From the NCBI GenBank assembly GCA_002313795.1, contig DCCL01000208.1, positions 1 to 5,238 of the forward strand: a DNA stretch of 5,238 nucleotides. Direction: 5' to 3'. The notes below the pieces were generated by a model. The model searched no databases. It was not told the origin of the DNA and was given only the letters and a program-made list of their open reading frames with translations. The stretch comes from Faecalibacterium prausnitzii (GTDB lineage Bacteria; Bacillota; Clostridia; Oscillospirales; Ruminococcaceae). The position numbers and the translations under genes were made by a program. Positions within the stretch are counted from its first letter, which is position 1, and the number at the start of each line of letters is the position of its first letter. Shown piece by piece: positions 5,193-5,238 of this stretch.

Positions 5193-5213
5193 TTGAGAAA
5201 AAATTTTTCTCAA
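5193..5213. repeat. Perfect AT-rich palindrome
   Basis: TTGAGAAAAA (5193-5202) and TTTTTCTCAA (5204-5213) are exact reverse complements around A5203. It lies between the edge element and the lipoprotein promoter region and could be an operator, a weak hairpin, or part of the termination region of the gene to the right. Confidence 0.5.
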
Positions 5214-5214
5214 C

Positions 5215-5238
5215 AAAAAAAGGGGCTGTTGCAAAACA
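5215..5238 (-). terminator. Probable half of a terminator cut by the right edge
   Basis: Seven A then GGGGCTGTTGCAAAACA closely resembles the reverse complement of the right arm of the terminator at 2784-2834 (AAGGGCTGCTGCAAAACAC), including the flanking A run. Read on the minus strand it would be the 3' arm and U-run of a terminator for a leftward gene beyond the window. The segment CTGTTGCAAA also matches terminal inverted repeats of IS6-family insertion sequences, so a mobile-element end is an alternative. Confidence 0.45.

Noticed and set aside
4672..5196. Plus-strand Leu/Glu-rich open frame of 174 codons
   Set aside because: Its Leu/Glu repeats are just the complement of the Ser codons in the lipoprotein linker, and it crosses the promoter region of that gene.

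Overview
The window looks like chromosomal DNA of a strictly anaerobic gut Clostridium-class bacterium, most likely Oscillospiraceae/Ruminococcaceae close to Faecalibacterium or Gemmiger. The clues are a pyruvate:ferredoxin oxidoreductase, a GC-rich housekeeping operon, strong Gram-positive Shine-Dalgarno sites, an Rpn-type PD-(D/E)XK nuclease of a kind common in gut Clostridia, and a lipoprotein with a long Gly/Ser-rich tether. The genus is an inference; no rRNA or marker gene is present to settle it.

Layout. (1) Positions 1-359, minus strand: the first 119 codons of pyruvate:ferredoxin (flavodoxin) oxidoreductase (nifJ/por), running off the left edge. (2) Positions 360-829: a divergent intergenic region of about 470 bp. 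Its left part is three diverged tandem units of about 57-58 bp with small hairpins. They lie between a good minus-strand promoter (573-601) and the nifJ start, so they would form a structured leader of about 200 nt. Its right part is AT-rich and holds a candidate promoter for the rightward operon. (3) Positions 830-2766, plus strand: a tightly packed three-gene operon with a Nudix ADP-ribose pyrophosphatase, an S4-less RluA/RluD-type pseudouridine synthase starting at GTG within a 4-bp overlap, and a GntR/FCD transcription regulator. (4) Positions 2767-2901: a convergent gap with a palindrome resembling a ParB parS site and a long bidirectional terminator. (5) Positions 2902-3783, minus strand: the Rpn-family nuclease. 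(6) Positions 3784-3920: its promoter and a strong GC-rich hairpin. (7) Positions 3921-5018, minus strand: a secreted lipoprotein with a Ser-rich linker and an unrecognised mature domain. (8) Positions 5019-5238: the lipoprotein's upstream region with several inverted repeats and, at the right edge, what looks like half of another terminator or a short terminal inverted repeat.

Functionally these are mostly separate units: central anaerobic carbon metabolism (nifJ); nucleotide clean-up, RNA modification and a regulator in one operon; a possibly mobile or recombination-linked nuclease; and a cell-surface lipoprotein. No CRISPR array, tRNA, rRNA, phage module or evident defence island is visible. 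The most unusual features are the repeat-built leader of nifJ, the parS-like palindrome, the unknown lipoprotein domain, and the cluster of inverted and direct repeats upstream of it.
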